A DNA stretch of 64,000 bases from Halorubrum sp. DM2 (GTDB taxonomy: Archaea > Halobacteriota > Halobacteria > Halobacteriales > Haloferacaceae). Location of the stretch: positions 1,175,650 through 1,239,649 of the forward strand of contig NZ_LR594487.1 in NCBI RefSeq assembly GCF_901686465.1, read 5' to 3'. Below, piece by piece: positions 63,698-64,000 of the stretch; positions within the stretch are counted from its first letter, which is position 1; each line of letters opens with the position of its first letter. The position numbers and the translations under genes were made by a program. The notes below the pieces were generated by a model, which worked only from the letters and a program-made list of their open reading frames with translations, searched no databases and was not told the origin of the DNA.

Positions 63698-63706
63698 AGG
63701 AGGTGA
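63698..63706 (+). promoter_or_regulatory. Strong Shine-Dalgarno sequence
   Basis: AGGAGGTGA, 9 bp before the ATG at 63716. This is unusual in a window where most first genes look leaderless, and it fixes the start of the next gene. Confidence 0.7.
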
Positions 63707-63715
63707 CCGACGTCA

Positions 63716-64000
63716 ATGACAGACGATTCCACCACAGCGGAACGCGATGGAGTAGAATATCCTGAAGTCCTCCGGGTCGAGGTCGGCTCCACCGAAGAAA
63801 TGTTTGCTGACGCGATCGCGACCGCAGAAGCGTTTGAGACTGGAGAGACTGAGTCACGAGGAGTTACTGAGGCAGTCCTGACGTTCGAAAGTATCGGCCA
63901 ACTCTGGAAGGTATTTACTGCTCGTCGAATCGAACTTCTTGAGTCCCTACTAGCCGCACCAACTGAAGGCATCACACAACTGGCTGAGCGAGTTGACCAG
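63716..64000 (+). CDS. HVO_A0114-family putative DNA-binding protein, 3'-partial
   Basis: The first 95 codons are seen and the frame is open at the window edge. LRVEVGSTEEMFADAIATAE, then LTFESIGQLWKVFTARRIEL and PTEGITQLAERVDQ match the haloarchaeal HVO_A0114 family, MarR-like HTH proteins. These often accompany toxin-like partners, which would lie beyond the window. Confidence 0.75.
   Translation, partial: MTDDSTTAERDGVEYPEVLRVEVGSTEEMFADAIATAEAFETGETESRGVTEAVLTFESIGQLWKVFTARRIELLESLLAAPTEGITQLAERVDQ

Overview
The window is haloarchaeal DNA (class Halobacteria). The evidence is acidic, Asp/Glu-rich proteins, high-GC codon use, leaderless genes whose ATG lies about 25-30 bp downstream of an AT-rich TATA-like element, Tat-exported lipoproteins, and several families known mainly from haloarchaea. 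Many insertion sequences, broken genes, an integrase, a conjugation-type ATPase and AT-rich orphan genes suggest a plasmid, megaplasmid or integrated-element region. Genus cannot be assigned from sequence alone.

Layout. 1-10.1 kb is a patchwork accessory region: a membrane protein, a HEPN-like protein, a three-gene ASCH-like/unknown/wHTH operon, two paralogues resembling the C-terminal half of AlbA_2/Schlafen proteins, a regulator, small membrane proteins, a 5'-truncated family-B DNA polymerase fragment and a frameshifted gene.

10.2-35.2 kb is the centrepiece, an iron-type uptake super-locus. A DtxR-like box precedes a leaderless operon: 52-aa protein, FecCD permease, FecE/FepC-type ATPase and an ABC exporter-type protein. 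A second box precedes a chain of ten Tat-lipoprotein substrate-binding proteins (SBPs) packed head to tail with 2-bp gaps. The chain is interrupted by a flavoprotein and ends with a small DUF7331-like protein and a second flavoprotein. A third box starts an eleventh SBP, a third flavoprotein, small proteins, two haloarchaeal conserved proteins and a DtxR-family regulator. A fourth box drives a second DUF7331-like protein and an amphi-Trp protein. An internally deleted DpsA (ferritin-like) remnant follows. The natural reading is one permease/ATPase served by eleven interchangeable receptors for different Fe-siderophores or related chelates, with flavoproteins that may reduce the cargo and a local regulator. 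The SBPs share nearly identical ends around divergent ligand-binding bodies, as expected of a recombining receptor-cassette array.

35.2-49.1 kb holds an ArsB/SLC13-like permease, a PAS histidine kinase, a wHTH regulator flanked by palindromes, an IS5/ISH1-type element (16-bp inverted repeats, 8-bp target duplication) inserted in frame into a larger transposase gene, a TumA/TumE-like toxin-antitoxin pair overlapping a tyrosine recombinase, an IS605-type tnpA-tnpB element, an SDR, a stand-alone trpB, an acetyltransferase and a conserved hypothetical gene.

49.1-58.3 kb holds a 1.7-kb gene-free stretch ending in an AT-rich palindromic segment, a coiled-coil protein, and a two-gene unit encoding a 1651-aa VirD4/HerA-like ATPase and its partner. 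58.4-64 kb holds a rhomboid-like protease, xseB-xseA, a serine hydrolase, an AbrB-like protein, a second DUF7342-like regulator and the start of an HVO_A0114-family DNA-binding protein cut by the window edge.
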